A program made the translations under genes and the position numbers. From the NCBI RefSeq assembly GCF_010614805.1, contig NZ_JAAFZC010000001.1, positions 1 through 64,000 of the forward strand: 64,000 nucleotides of DNA. Direction: 5' to 3'. Below the pieces are notes generated by a model that saw only the letters and a program-made list of their open reading frames with translations, was not told where the DNA came from and did no database searches. Positions 7,951-16,362 of the stretch are shown one piece after another. Numbering within the stretch: the stretch's first letter is position 1; each line of letters opens with the position of its first letter. Source of the stretch: Pseudooceanicola aestuarii (GTDB taxonomy: Bacteria; Pseudomonadota; Alphaproteobacteria; Rhodobacterales; Rhodobacteraceae).

Positions 7951-10213
7951 CCGCGCCCCCCTTGCCCGCAGACGCGCCGTTCAGCCGGGCCAGGATCTGC
8001 GCGCGCGGACCGTCCAGCACCTTGCGTCCGGCTTCCATCACCACGAACCGGTCGGCCAGCGCGGCCAGCGACTGGCGATGCGTGCACAGGATCAGCGTCA
8101 TGTCCCCCTGCCCCAGCGCGCGCAGCCGGGCGATCACCTGGGCCTCCATCTGCTGATCCATGGCCGAGGTGGGTTCATCCAGGAACAGCACGCGGGGGCG
8201 GCGCAGGATCAGCCGGGCCAGCGCCAGCGCCTGCCGTTGCCCGCCCGACAACCGCCCGCCGCGCTCGCCCAGATCCAGGTTCAGCCCCTCGGGCGTGGCG
8301 GCGACGAAGCCGTCCAGCCCGGCATGGTGCAACGCATGGGCGATCTCCTCCGACGTGGCGCCGGGGCGGCCCATCACCAGGTTTTCCAGCAACGTGCCCG
8401 AGAACAATTGCGGTTCCTGCGGCAGGTAGCCGATGCCGTCGCGCAGATCCGCCGGGTGATATTGCCCCAGCCCGGTGCCATCGGCGAGGACCAACCCCTC
8501 CTGCGGGGTGACGAGCCCCGCCAGCAGCCGCCCCAGCGTGGATTTGCCGGAACCGACCCGGCCCAGAAGGGCCACGACCTCCCCCGGCGGGATATGCAGG
8601 GAAACCCGATCCAGCGCCTTCACCGGCGATCCGGGATAGGTGTAGCTGACGTCGCGCAGCTCCACCGCCCCACGGGTCAGCCGCTGCGGCACGCGCGGCG
8701 GCGTCGCGCCCTCGACCGGGAGGCGCATGAAATCGGTCAGGGCGGCCATGGATTTCACCGCGTATTGCGCCCGAAAGATCGTCTGGGAAATCGCCGTCAG
8801 CGGCGCCAGCACCCGGCCCGCCAGGATATTGGCGGCGATCAGGCCGCCGATGGTGATCTCTCCCGCCGCGACCAGAAAGACGCCCCAGACGATGATGCCG
8901 ACGCTGACGACCTGGGTGGTCAGCATGGCGGTATGGGTGGCGAAGGCGGACCAGAATCGCGCCCGCGCGTTCAACCGGGCCGAGGCGGCGACGGCCCCCT
9001 CCCATTCGCGCTGCATGACGGGCTGGGCATTCAGGCTTTTGACCGCCTCGATCCCCGACAGGGTTTCCATCAGAACCACGTGCCGCTTGGTGGCCAATTG
9101 CACCGCCTGCCCGGCATTGCGCGCGATCGGCACCTGCGCCACCAGCGCCAGCACGATGACCAGCGGCACCGCCAGCAGTGGGACCCAGGCCACCGGCCCG
9201 ACGATCCAGAACAGCGCCGCGATGAAGATACCGATGAAGGCCAGGTCGATCAGCGAGACAAAAGTGGCGGAGGCGAAGAATTCGCGCACCGTTTCGAAAT
9301 CTCGGATCCGGTTGGCGATGCCCGCCGCCCCGCCGGGGCGGGTCAGCAGTTGCACCTGCATCGCCTGGCGGAACAGATCGGCGCCGACCCGCAGGTCCAC
9401 GCGCCGCGCCAGCGCGTCCAGGATATTGCCGCGCAGAAGACGCAACGCCAGGTCCAGCGCCAGCGCGATGCCGACCCCGGCGGCCAGCGTCCAAAGGGTG
9501 ACATAGGCCAGGTTCGGGATCACCCGGTCATAGACATTCATCACGAACAGCGGCAGCGCCAGGTTCAGCAGGTTCAGGAAGAACGCCGCCACGATCACCT
9601 GCACGAATGCACCGGAATTGGCGCGCACCGCGCCCCAGAACCAATGCCCCTGCGCACGCCCTTCGGCGCGGGTGGCGGGGGACAGGCGGCGGGCCGCGGC
9701 CGGGTCGTCGGGCGTCACCAGCAGCACCTGCCTGTCGCAGAGGCGGGCCAGATCGCGCAGGCGGATCTCTTCGGCCAGAGTGGGGTTGTCGAGACGGCGC
9801 AGGGTGGCGGTACGGGCCTCGGCGGCGATCTCGCTCAGCAGGATCGGGGCACTGCCGTCGCGGGGAAACAAAACGCAGGGCAGCACCGCCGGGTCGATCT
9901 GGCGCGGCGTGCGGCGCACCAGCCGGGTGGCGAACCCCGCCGCCCCCAGGATTCGCGCCAGCGCGGCAGGATCGCGACCATCCAGCCCGGCAGGTAATGC
10001 GGCCTCTACCCGGGCGCGGGAAAATCCCATGTCGTGGTGGCGCGCCAGCCAATCCGCCACGGCCAGTCCGGGGGGCAGCGCATCGGGGTCACGGGCGGCG
10101 GCTCCTTCGGAGCTCCGCCCCGTGGCCATGCCGGGCGCGGGCACGTCCTGGGCGGTGGGCGGTGTGCCGCCGGTGGGGGCCAGCGGGTCGGCGCTGGCGG
10201 GCCGGTCAGTCAC
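7937..10213 (-). CDS. type I secretion ABC exporter (permease-ATPase), LapB/HlyB type
   Basis: A 758-residue half-transporter. The first part (about 40-170) is a C39-peptidase-like domain with no visible catalytic Cys, as in exporters of RTX and large adhesins, where it binds cargo rather than cutting it. Six membrane segments follow (about 190-470), then an ATP-binding domain with Walker A GRVGSGKST (K557), signature LSGGQ and Walker B VLFLDEPTSAMD. I place the start at the GTG overlapping the tolC stop (GTGACTGA, 10213). An in-frame ATG at 10273 would overlap tolC by 68 bp and add 20 unlikely residues; an ATG at 10129 is also possible. The gene is between tolC and hlyD in one operon. Confidence 0.9.
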   Translation of the reverse strand: MTDRPASADPLAPTGGTPPTAQDVPAPGMATGRSSEGAAARDPDALPPGLAVADWLARHHDMGFSRARVEAALPAGLDGRDPAALARILGAAGFATRLVRRTPRQIDPAVLPCVLFPRDGSAPILLSEIAAEARTATLRRLDNPTLAEEIRLRDLARLCDRQVLLVTPDDPAAARRLSPATRAEGRAQGHWFWGAVRANSGAFVQVIVAAFFLNLLNLALPLFVMNVYDRVIPNLAYVTLWTLAAGVGIALALDLALRLLRGNILDALARRVDLRVGADLFRQAMQVQLLTRPGGAAGIANRIRDFETVREFFASATFVSLIDLAFIGIFIAALFWIVGPVAWVPLLAVPLVIVLALVAQVPIARNAGQAVQLATKRHVVLMETLSGIEAVKSLNAQPVMQREWEGAVAASARLNARARFWSAFATHTAMLTTQVVSVGIIVWGVFLVAAGEITIGGLIAANILAGRVLAPLTAISQTIFRAQYAVKSMAALTDFMRLPVEGATPPRVPQRLTRGAVELRDVSYTYPGSPVKALDRVSLHIPPGEVVALLGRVGSGKSTLGRLLAGLVTPQEGLVLADGTGLGQYHPADLRDGIGYLPQEPQLFSGTLLENLVMGRPGATSEEIAHALHHAGLDGFVAATPEGLNLDLGERGGRLSGGQRQALALARLILRRPRVLFLDEPTSAMDQQMEAQVIARLRALGQGDMTLILCTHRQSLAALADRFVVMEAGRKVLDGPRAQILARLNGASAGKGGADAGQ

Positions 10214-11618
10214 GGCTCCGCAGTGGTGGGATCGCCTGGTTGAGCAGGCTTTTGGCGCCACGTTCGCTGACAACGTCGCGGGGCGCGTCCAGCGCGGTCA
10301 GGCTGGGTTTCACTCCGAAATGCGCCGCCAGGCGGCTTTGCACACCGATCAGCCGGTATTCGGCGAACCGGCGCGAGGCTTCGGCGCCGACCTGCTGGAA
10401 CAAGGTGTTGTGAAAGACGCGCTCTGCCTCCAGCACATCCAGAAGGGTGCGCTTGGAGGCCTGGAATTCCTCGTCATATTGACGCACGATCTGGCGGTTG
10501 GTGCGCAGTTGGCGGTCCAGCAGCAGGTTCATCTCCACCGCAGACCGGTATTCGGCCCAGGCGCGGCGCGACAGTTCTTCGACGTCGCGGATCGCGGCCA
10601 TGCGCTGGTACAGGGCCTTGTTCCGCCGCTCCCCCGCGGCGGCAACCTGGGCAGAGCGGCCGCCGTTATAGAGATTCCAGCGCAGGTTGAGGCCGATCCG
10701 GGCCTCCGTTTCCTCGCCCCGCGATCCGCCCAGGTTGGACCCGACCGAGGCGCCGGCATTCAGCGACAGGCGCGGCTTGTAATCCGCATCCGCCGCCTCG
10801 CGTTCAAAGGCGCGCTGGTCGATCAGGCTGTTGTAATAGCCCACGCGAAACGAATTCTGCACCGCGTTCCGTACCAGCGTCCCTACCTGACCCGGCAGGC
10901 CCGGCGCCGCGCCATAGGACATCGGCGCCGCCGGCGCGTGACCGATGACGGCGGCATAGCGCGCGGCGGCGATCTCCCGCGCTTCGCGGACGTCGATCAC
11001 GGCCATTTCCGCCGCGATCAGGCGGTCATCCACCTGAAGCGCGTCACTGGCCGGGATGCGGCCGCCATCGACCAGCTCTCCGACCTGGCGACGGATTTCC
11101 CGGTGGCGGCGCAGGTTGCGCTGTGCCACGTCCAGCAACTGCCCGTGGCGCAGCACGTCGATGTAAGCTTCCACCGCGTTCAGGGCCATGGATTCAGACG
11201 CGTCGAGCATCTGGAAATAGGTGCCATCCACCCTTGCCGCATTGGCATAGACGCGGTTGGCGCGGCGCAGCCCGTCGAACAGCACCACCTCGGCCTCCAC
11301 GCCGATGTTGGAGGTCAGCTTCGTCTCCGCGTTGTCGGCGGCGGACAGCGATGTCGGATCGTCGACATATTCGGCACCCAGCCCGCCGCGCAGGGTCACG
11401 GTCGGCTGGTATTCGCCGCGCAGCCGCGCCAGGTCATGGATGGTGGCCCGGACTTCGGCGTCACGGGCCTTGACCTCGGGATGGGCCGTGAGGGCCGAGC
11501 GTACCGCCGCGCCCAGGCTTTCGGCCCGCGCGACAGAGGTTTGGGCCAGCGGGACGGGGCCGGTCAGGATGGCCAGAACGGTCAGCGGAACAAAGCAGGC
11601 GCGCAGGGACAAAATCAA
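10206..11618 (-). CDS. TolC-family outer-membrane channel of the type I secretion system
   Basis: A 470-residue outer-membrane efflux protein with an N-terminal signal peptide (hydrophobic 10-25, possible cleavage after SVARA near residue 32). Two copies of the long helical OEP module follow, as in TolC, with features such as LGAAVRSALTAHPEVKARD near the start and LLDVLEAERVFHNTLFQ near the end. No ATG or GTG lies between the upstream in-frame stop and the mature region, so translation must begin at a TTG. Candidates are 11618 and 11612, the second better spaced from a GGAG. It is first in the secretion operon and overlaps the exporter gene by 8 bp. The weak start codon may limit channel supply. 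Confidence 0.9.
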   Translation of the reverse strand: MILSLRACFVPLTVLAILTGPVPLAQTSVARAESLGAAVRSALTAHPEVKARDAEVRATIHDLARLRGEYQPTVTLRGGLGAEYVDDPTSLSAADNAETKLTSNIGVEAEVVLFDGLRRANRVYANAARVDGTYFQMLDASESMALNAVEAYIDVLRHGQLLDVAQRNLRRHREIRRQVGELVDGGRIPASDALQVDDRLIAAEMAVIDVREAREIAAARYAAVIGHAPAAPMSYGAAPGLPGQVGTLVRNAVQNSFRVGYYNSLIDQRAFEREAADADYKPRLSLNAGASVGSNLGGSRGEETEARIGLNLRWNLYNGGRSAQVAAAGERRNKALYQRMAAIRDVEELSRRAWAEYRSAVEMNLLLDRQLRTNRQIVRQYDEEFQASKRTLLDVLEAERVFHNTLFQQVGAEASRRFAEYRLIGVQSRLAAHFGVKPSLTALDAPRDVVSERGAKSLLNQAIPPLRSRD

Positions 11619-11827
11619 ATTCTCCGCGAGGATCGGAATAAATGCATCAACGGTTCACCGTTAGCGCAAGATCGCCCACAGTTCGACCGCGCACGCCCTG
11701 TCAGGATGGAAAAATCCCTCAGGCGGGCATTCCTGCCGCACTTTGCCGCGATACCGGCACCGCATCGGGGACCGCCACGCCTGACCCGGGGGTCCGGCCG
11801 GGACAAAAGGGGCGGATATCCCGACGC

Positions 11828-12202
11828 TCACCGCGCCAGAACGTAGAGAATCCCCACATAGGTCATCTGGTGCAGCGCCTGGTCGATCCCGGTCAGGAAC
11901 CAGTATTCGCGATCCGTGGTGCCCAGGCGCAAGCGTCCGCTCAGTTGGTTCTTGGCCCAGTCGATGTGGTAATGCACGACGAATTCCACCAGCACCACCA
12001 CCGCGACCACCAGCACCGGCTGGCCCACCAGCAACAGCACCGGAATCGTCAGAACGGCATGGATCACGCTGTGGGAAATACCGACCAGATTGCCGTAGAT
12101 CCCCTTCTTCGCGACCATATCACCGGTCTGAAGGATGTAATCGGCCAGCAGGTGCTTGACCTGGAACAACGCCATGGAGAGCAGAACCTGTTCGATCGTC
12201 AT
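11828..12202 (-). CDS. DUF3307 small membrane protein
   Basis: A 124-residue protein with about three hydrophobic segments. The N-terminal pattern FQVKHLLADYILQT and the following His residues (HSVIHA, VVHYHIDWAKNQL) match DUF3307, a family with no assigned function. The ATG overlaps the stop of the SulP transporter gene by four bases (ATGA), so the two proteins are probably made together in related amounts. That suggests an accessory role for the transporter, but this is inference. The conserved His and Asp residues within or near membrane segments could bind a metal. Confidence 0.8.
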   Translation of the reverse strand: MTIEQVLLSMALFQVKHLLADYILQTGDMVAKKGIYGNLVGISHSVIHAVLTIPVLLLVGQPVLVVAVVVLVEFVVHYHIDWAKNQLSGRLRLGTTDREYWFLTGIDQALHQMTYVGILYVLAR

Positions 12203-14430
12203 TTGGCGTGCTCCTCCAGCAGGCGGTTCGTGCGCGAGATGCGCTCCGCCAGGGTGGCGGCGATGGCGCGGTGCCAGACGGCAGCCAACGCGGGATCAGT
12301 CTGCACCATCCTGTCGATGTCAGCCGGCGCGATACAATAGACTGAGGCCTCGGTTTCCGCAACGACATCCGCCGTCCGTGGTAAACCGGCATAGGTGGCG
12401 ATTTCCCCCACGAAGGCACCGCCCTGGAAACTGCGCAGCCGCATCGGCCGTCCGTCCGGCCCATCGGCACGCACCGACAGGCGCCCCTTGTCCAGCAGGT
12501 AGACCTCTCCGGTGCGCTCTCCGCGCGCGATCAGCCGCGTGCCGGCGGGCATGGTGCGGCGGGTCATCAGCGCCAGCAGCCGGCGGGCGGTCTCCACATC
12601 GCCGGTCAGGGCGCGCAGGGTGGTCAGGGCGTCGTCCGGGCCGTCGGCGCGGGTGGCGGCGGCCAGCAGCGTTTCCTCCGCCGTTTCCAGCGCGCCATCC
12701 AGCGTCTCTGCCCGGCGCAGCGATCCGGGCTCCTGCGTCCTGACCCGCTGTTGCCGGATCGCCGCGTCGATCCGGTCGGGCATCCCGGCCAATGTCACCA
12801 CCACCCCCTCCAACCGGGCCAGGTTGTCCAGCTTGCGGATCGCGGCGATGGCGGCGGTGTCGATGCCGCTGACCCGGCGAAAATCCAGAATGACGTGATC
12901 GGGCTGCGGATCCCGCCGCGCCAGGGCCCGCCGCACCCGTGCGATCAGCTGCTCTACCGAGCCGAAGAACAGGAACCCTTCCAGCCGGAAGACGACGACC
13001 CGACCGCCGGCCCGCTCCAGCTCAGCGATGTCGCGCGGTCCGCGATCCACGGTGCTGCGCAGGGCGGCCAGGTCGGTTTCCTGCGCGATGACCGGCAACC
13101 GGGCATAGGTGACGGCAAAGATGATCGAAGCCGCGACGATGCCGAAACCGATGGCAGTCAGCATGCCAAACCCGAAGGCGATGCCGACGATGGCGCCGGT
13201 CAGCAGCCAATCCACCAGCGGCTGGCGCCGACGCTGTGACAGGAACCAGCCCGACAGGGTGATCGCCCCAACGTAGAACAGGATACCCGCCGTGACGAAG
13301 CGCGGCGCCCAGGCCAGCAACGGCCCGGCCTGGGCCGCGCCCACCAGCACGACCCCCGCCACCAGCACAGGCGTCAGCCGGGGCGACCCGCCCAACGCGG
13401 CCGCCGTCATCGACACGGTGGAGGACTGGAAACTGACCGCGGCCCCCGCCCCGCCCGTCAGCAGGTTGCCCAGACCGGCGCGCCACAGCGATCCACGCGG
13501 GTTCAGATCCGTCTGTTGCGCCAGTTCGATGCCGGTGATGTTCATCATCGCCCCGAAAACACTGATGAAGACCGCCGCCGCGATCACCGGCGCGGCCTGC
13601 GCGATCCGCGCCCAGTCGATCGATCCCGGATCGGCCAGGTGGCCGGGCAGGGCCGAGGTTTCGGGCAGCCGCGCATAGGCGGTGATCCCAAGTTCCTCCC
13701 AGGTGCGCGGCTCGGCTCCGATCATGGCGAGGGCCGCGAACACCCCGCCGATGGCCGCGACCAGCGCGAGCAGCGGCCCCAGGTCGCGGCGCCACCGCGT
13801 GGCCATCCCCAGTGCCAGGGCCAGCGTCACCGCGAGAGCGAAATTCACCAGTTGCATCGGGTTGGCGCGCAGGTCGGCCAGCAGCCCGGCTGCGCTGTCC
13901 ACGGGGCCGGGATGCAGCATCCGGCCCGCCGACAGGATCAGCAATATCCCGGTAGAGGCCAGGAACCCCGCCGTCACCGGATAGGGCATCAACCGCACCA
14001 GCCGACCAAGGTGAAAGACCGACACGGCCAGCAGCACCACCCCGGTGGCCAGCGTGGTGACCGACAGCAGCGCAAAGGTGGTGGCGACGGCCTGTTCGGC
14101 GGCAAAGCCTGGCCCGACCTGTGCCGCGATGGCAAAGACCGACGGCATCAGCACCGCGATCGCCGCATTCTGCACCGAGGAGATCAGCACCACCGGCCGC
14201 TCCAACCGGAGATTGACCAGCAGGATCGACACCACGGTCGCCAGCATGAACATCAGGCTCGCCGCCCCTGCCCCCGGCAGCAACACCCCCGAGAACACCA
14301 GCGCCGCCAGCGCCACGTTCCGCCCCAGCACGTCGATCCCGGTCATCAGCGCCGAGGCGCCGGACCGCGCCACCCCGCGCAGTCGCGCGCCGCCTGCGCC
14401 TCCCGCCGCCGGGCGCCCTCCCTTGGTCAT
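12199..14430 (-). CDS. SulP-family anion transporter with STAS and cyclic-nucleotide-binding domains
   Basis: Predicted 743-residue inner-membrane transporter of the SulP/SLC26 family (sulfate, bicarbonate or similar anions). The membrane part (about 25-400) has about a dozen hydrophobic segments. A cytoplasmic STAS domain follows (about 430-560, with HVILDFRRVSGIDTAAIAAI), then a C-terminal cyclic-nucleotide-binding domain (about 610-730). This domain keeps the phosphate-binding cassette Glu and Arg in FVGEIATYAGLPRTADV, so it should bind cAMP or cGMP. I prefer the ATG at 14430; an upstream ATG at 14529 adds 33 residues of low-complexity sequence. The substrate cannot be told from sequence. 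A cyclic-nucleotide gate in a locus that also encodes a cyclase (4212-6434) is notable. Confidence 0.88.
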   Translation of the reverse strand: MTKGGRPAAGGAGGARLRGVARSGASALMTGIDVLGRNVALAALVFSGVLLPGAGAASLMFMLATVVSILLVNLRLERPVVLISSVQNAAIAVLMPSVFAIAAQVGPGFAAEQAVATTFALLSVTTLATGVVLLAVSVFHLGRLVRLMPYPVTAGFLASTGILLILSAGRMLHPGPVDSAAGLLADLRANPMQLVNFALAVTLALALGMATRWRRDLGPLLALVAAIGGVFAALAMIGAEPRTWEELGITAYARLPETSALPGHLADPGSIDWARIAQAAPVIAAAVFISVFGAMMNITGIELAQQTDLNPRGSLWRAGLGNLLTGGAGAAVSFQSSTVSMTAAALGGSPRLTPVLVAGVVLVGAAQAGPLLAWAPRFVTAGILFYVGAITLSGWFLSQRRRQPLVDWLLTGAIVGIAFGFGMLTAIGFGIVAASIIFAVTYARLPVIAQETDLAALRSTVDRGPRDIAELERAGGRVVVFRLEGFLFFGSVEQLIARVRRALARRDPQPDHVILDFRRVSGIDTAAIAAIRKLDNLARLEGVVVTLAGMPDRIDAAIRQQRVRTQEPGSLRRAETLDGALETAEETLLAAATRADGPDDALTTLRALTGDVETARRLLALMTRRTMPAGTRLIARGERTGEVYLLDKGRLSVRADGPDGRPMRLRSFQGGAFVGEIATYAGLPRTADVVAETEASVYCIAPADIDRMVQTDPALAAVWHRAIAATLAERISRTNRLLEEHAK

Positions 14431-14769
14431 GGTCTCAGGCGCCACGTCATCCAGCCCGTTCCGCAATGTTTCGACGGACGCTAGCGCAGGGCAGGACTTG
14501 CGACCAGCCGCGATGAACAGCCTGTGCACAGGCGTTGCAAACCGGCCAGCCCGCGCTGCGCGGCGCCGACATCACCGCCATCGGACAGGTGGCGCGCGGC
14601 ATCGGCAGATCGGGTTTCCCGATGGGTGGCGCGGATCGGTTGCCGGGAAAACGCTTTGCGCCAAAGCGACAGCGCATCGGCGCGACCGGAAAAAACACCG
14701 CGCGGTTGACGCCGCCGCCTTGGCCGCACCGCAGCCAGCCCATACGTCGCCGCTTTGATCGAACACGGC
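14431..14769 (-). promoter_or_regulatory. leader of the SulP operon with a 14-bp palindrome
   Basis: This 339-bp stretch lies between tRNA-Leu and the preferred SulP start, with no convincing gene. It contains a perfect palindrome, GCCTGTGCACAGGC, at 14520-14533, about 90 bp upstream of that start. The site would suit a dimeric regulator. I recognise no specific regulator for it. If translation started at 14529 the palindrome would overlap the start codon. Confidence 0.3.
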
Positions 14770-14854
14770 TGGTGCGGGCGGCGGGAGTCGAACCCGCACG
14801 GGCCAGGCCCTAGCGATTTTAAGTCGCTTGTGTCTACCATTCCACCACGCCCGC
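14770..14854 (-). tRNA. tRNA-Leu, anticodon UAA
   Basis: An 85-nt tRNA folds on the minus strand. The acceptor stem GCGGGCG (5' end at 14854) pairs with CGCCCGC, followed by A and an encoded CCA. The anticodon stem AGCGA/TCGCT encloses the loop CTTAAAA, giving anticodon TAA, which reads the rare codon UUA. A long variable arm (GGGCCTGGCCC region) marks the class II tRNA form, and the T arm GCGGG-TTCGACT-CCCGC is perfect. It stands alone between SulP and the rhomboid gene. Confidence 0.97.
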
Positions 14855-15152
14855 ACGGCGTGACCGGGGCCGGGTGGCGGCCCCGCCCCTTCCTGTCGTG
14901 GCGCGGCGCCGAAGGCAACCGCTTCTGTGAGGAGACGGTGCGGAAACGCGCGGGCGGCGCCCTGCCCGCGCCATCGCCCGCCCCCCTCGTCCAACCCCAG
15001 CGCGCAGCGGCCCGGCCCTGCGCCCTCGCCCGGAACACCGCCCCCCCTTCCCGCCCCGACATGCGGTCGCGGGCGCCACGGCTGGCGGGGAGAATCGCCG
15101 GAGGGGCGCGCGCGCTCTTGACGGCGGGCACGCTTGGCCGCAGCGTCGGTGC

Positions 15153-15899
15153 ATGTTTCCCCTGCGCGATCACAACCCCTCCGGGCGCACGCCCTATGTC
15201 ACCTACGCCCTGATCGTGGTGAACGTCGTCGTCTTTCTGGGCTATGCCGGGCTGATGTCCCAGCCCGAGGCGCTCTATGCCTTCTATGACCGCTACGCGA
15301 TGATCCCCGCCCGGCTCAGCGAAGGATCGGGCTACCACACACTGCTGACCTCCATGTTCCTGCATGGCGGGTTCATGCATATCGCCGGCAACATGCTGTT
15401 CCTGTGGATTTTCGGCGACAACATGGAAGACGAGATGGGGCATTGGGGATTCCTGGGCTTCTACCTTGTCTCGGGCGTGGTCGCAGGGGTGGCGCATCTG
15501 ATCGCGGGGCCGGGATCGTTGGTGCCGACCGTCGGCGCATCGGGGGCGATCGCGGGGGTGATGGGCGGCTACCTGCTGCTGTTTCCGCGCGCGCGGGTCG
15601 ATATCCTGATCATTTTCATCGTGTTCTTCAAGGTCTTCCCGGTCCCCGCCTGGCTGATGCTGGGTCTGTGGTTCGCCCTGCAACTGGTCAATGGCGTGGG
15701 CGCGGATCCGACCACCGGAGGCGTGGCCTACTGGGCGCATGCGGGCGGGTTCATCGCCGGGCTGGTGCTGACACTGCCGGTGTTCGCGCGTCTGGGCGGG
15801 CCGGCGTTCTGGAACCGGACCCGGGGCCGCCCGCCGCACCCGGAGGCCAAGTACCGCCTCAGCCGCAGCCGCGTTCCCAGCGTCGGGCGCCGGAGATGA
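15153..15899 (+). CDS. rhomboid-family intramembrane serine protease
   Basis: A 248-residue polytopic membrane protein that should cleave transmembrane substrates within the bilayer. The catalytic dyad is present: Ser130 in VGASGAIAG and His196 in WAHAGGF. The oxyanion-side motif HGGFMHIAGNMLFLWIFGDN lies on the second helix. About six membrane helices are followed by a short basic tail ending in SVGRRR. I see no good ribosome site before the ATG, which lies close to a TTGACG (15117) that might be a -35 element; the 298 bp upstream, back to the tRNA, contain no other gene I can support. The stop overlaps the GFA gene start (ATGA). Confidence 0.93.
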   Translation: MFPLRDHNPSGRTPYVTYALIVVNVVVFLGYAGLMSQPEALYAFYDRYAMIPARLSEGSGYHTLLTSMFLHGGFMHIAGNMLFLWIFGDNMEDEMGHWGFLGFYLVSGVVAGVAHLIAGPGSLVPTVGASGAIAGVMGGYLLLFPRARVDILIIFIVFFKVFPVPAWLMLGLWFALQLVNGVGADPTTGGVAYWAHAGGFIAGLVLTLPVFARLGGPAFWNRTRGRPPHPEAKYRLSRSRVPSVGRRR

Positions 15900-16264
15900 G
15901 CCGTCCCGCCCCCTGGCACCGGCTGACCTGCCATTGCGGCGCGGTGGAATTGCACCTGACCCTGGCCCCGGACGCCTTGGGGACGGCTCGGCGCTGCGAT
16001 TGTTCGTTCTGCCGCAGGCGCGGCGCGGTGACGGCCACGGTCAGCGGCGACATCGAGCTGGTGAAAGGCGCGGAGGCCTTGCAACTATACCAATGGGGCA
16101 CCGGGGCGGCACGGCATTACTTCTGCGGCATCTGCGGGATCTACACCCACCACTGGCGCCGCACCCGCGACGAATATGCCGTGAACCTGTTCGCGATCGA
16201 GGGGATGGAACCACAGGATTTCGGCCCCTTCGGCTGGAGCAACGGGACCGCCCTGCCGCTGTGA
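15896..16264 (+). CDS. GFA-family zinc protein (glutathione-dependent formaldehyde-activating-like)
   Basis: A 122-residue single-domain protein of the GFA/CENP-V fold (DUF636). The zinc ligands are visible as three Cys pairs: CHCGAVE near residue 12, CDCSFCRRRG near 34, and CGICGIY near 77. Members of this family bind zinc and some handle S-hydroxymethylglutathione or related adducts, but most have no proven reaction, and the name should be taken as a family label. The ATG overlaps the rhomboid stop codon by four bases, so the genes are co-translated. There is no obvious functional link between the two. Confidence 0.9.
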   Translation: MSRPAPWHRLTCHCGAVELHLTLAPDALGTARRCDCSFCRRRGAVTATVSGDIELVKGAEALQLYQWGTGAARHYFCGICGIYTHHWRRTRDEYAVNLFAIEGMEPQDFGPFGWSNGTALPL

Positions 16265-16362
16265 CGCGCGGCGGTCAGCCCGCCGGGGGCGGGATGGGCT
16301 ATGGCCCGACACGTCCTATGGGCATCCTGAACGGGAATCCCGCAGCCCCGAAACCTGTGCAA

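Noticed and set aside
7886..9997. Plus-strand open frame of 703 codons opposite the ABC exporter
   Set aside because: Gln/Arg/His-rich sequence without motifs, fully antisense to a clear exporter gene.
14834..15154. Minus-strand open frame upstream of tRNA-Leu
   Set aside because: Arg/Gly/Pro-rich, overlaps the tRNA and has no ribosome site. Treated as non-coding.
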